From an uncultured Blastococcus sp. (lineage in GTDB: Bacteria > Actinomycetota > Actinomycetes > Mycobacteriales > Antricoccaceae): DNA of 5,909 nucleotides. The notes below the pieces were generated by a model. That model did not search any database. It worked only from the letters and a program-made list of their open reading frames with translations, and was not told where the DNA came from. Shown piece after piece: positions 5,639 to 5,909 of this stretch (positions within the stretch are counted from its first letter, which is position 1; each line of letters begins with the position of its first letter). The stretch covers positions 1-5,909 of the forward strand of contig CAMIGT010000103.1 in NCBI GenBank assembly GCA_946221975.1, in the 5' to 3' direction. The position numbers and the translations under genes were made by a program.

Positions 5639-5645
5639 TAGATCG

Positions 5646-5909
5646 GTGCCGAAGATCGTCGACCACGACCAACGCCGCCGCGAGATCGCCGGCGCCCTCT
5701 ACCGCGTCATCGCCCGCGTGGGGCTCGAAGGCGCCTCCGTGCGGGCCGTTGCGGCGGAGTCCGGGTGGTCCATGGGCGCCGTCCGCCACTACTTCGGCAG
5801 CCAGGATGAGCTGCTGCACTTCGGGATCGCCCTGCAGATCGAGCGGATCACCGCGCACATCCGGGAGATCGTCTCAGCCGAGCGGCCGAGCCGCGCGCGA
5901 GCGCAGCGC
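5646..5909 (+). CDS. TetR/AcrR family transcriptional regulator, N-terminal part
   Basis: Eighty-eight codons from a GTG start stay open to the window end; the ligand-binding C-terminal domain lies beyond. The N-terminus shows a TetR DNA-binding domain: helix 1 at about 9-26 (RRREIAGALYRVIARVG), the helix-turn-helix at about 31-57 (SVRAVAAESGWSMGAVRHYF, then GSQDELL), and the start of helix 4. The HYF-x-S-x-DELL segment is diagnostic of the family. GTG at 5646 is the only plausible start: upstream in-frame codons in the AT-rich spacer give none better. There is no clear SD, so the transcript may be leaderless or weakly translated. The effector cannot be predicted. Its target is probably the divergent membrane-protein gene and itself, judged from the shared intergenic region. 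Confidence 0.9.
   Translation, partial: MPKIVDHDQRRREIAGALYRVIARVGLEGASVRAVAAESGWSMGAVRHYFGSQDELLHFGIALQIERITAHIREIVSAERPSRARAQR

Noticed and set aside
5619..5858. Minus-strand 79-codon open frame opposite the TetR gene
   Set aside because: It is antisense to a recognisable TetR helix-turn-helix and has no SD or known motif.

Overview
This GC-rich window looks like chromosomal DNA from an actinobacterium. The GC bias falls strongly in third codon positions, genes are packed tightly with several overlapping ends, Shine-Dalgarno (SD) boxes are of the AGGAGG type, and the family mix is typical: a YigZ/IMPACT protein, an SDR, a GNAT, a lipoprotein-anchored FecCD-type importer, a GAP/Sap-like membrane protein and a TetR regulator. 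I cannot name a genus. Both ends of the window cut through genes.

Layout. Positions 1-309 hold the 3' end of a YigZ/IMPACT-family gene. It meets an SDR oxidoreductase on the minus strand (306-1070) tail to tail with a 4-base overlap. A 170-base divergent region (1071-1240) carries the SDR and GNAT promoters and two short perfect palindromes. The GNAT acetyltransferase is 1241-1687. A 333-base leader (1688-2020) holds a well-conserved cobalamin riboswitch (about 1714-1896) and then an expression platform. The platform ends in a perfect 10-bp helix that buries the SD of the next gene. Next come three closely coupled plus-strand genes: a substrate-binding lipoprotein (2021-2998), a FecCD/BtuC-type permease (2991-4025) and an ATPase (4028-4825). 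A multi-pass GAP/Sap-like membrane protein on the minus strand (4802-5539) overlaps the ATPase tail by 24 bases. Across an AT-rich 106-base divergent region with a perfect 10-bp inverted repeat lies the start of a TetR-type regulator (5646 to the window end).

How the genes fit together. The central unit reads as a B12-repressed corrinoid importer: the lipoprotein captures the ligand outside the membrane, two permease subunits form the channel and two ATPase subunits drive it, with translation shut off when cobalamin binds the leader RNA. The substrate is inferred from the riboswitch, not from the proteins; the binding protein also resembles, from memory, an actinobacterial cassette proposed to import F420-0. 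The TetR gene and the divergent membrane-protein gene look like a local regulator-target pair. The YigZ, SDR and GNAT genes show no evident link to cobalamin.

I found no rRNA, tRNA, CRISPR array, insertion sequence or phage gene. No intrinsic terminator is visible; both convergent junctions are overlapping coding ends. The most informative part of the window is the riboswitch and its expression platform.
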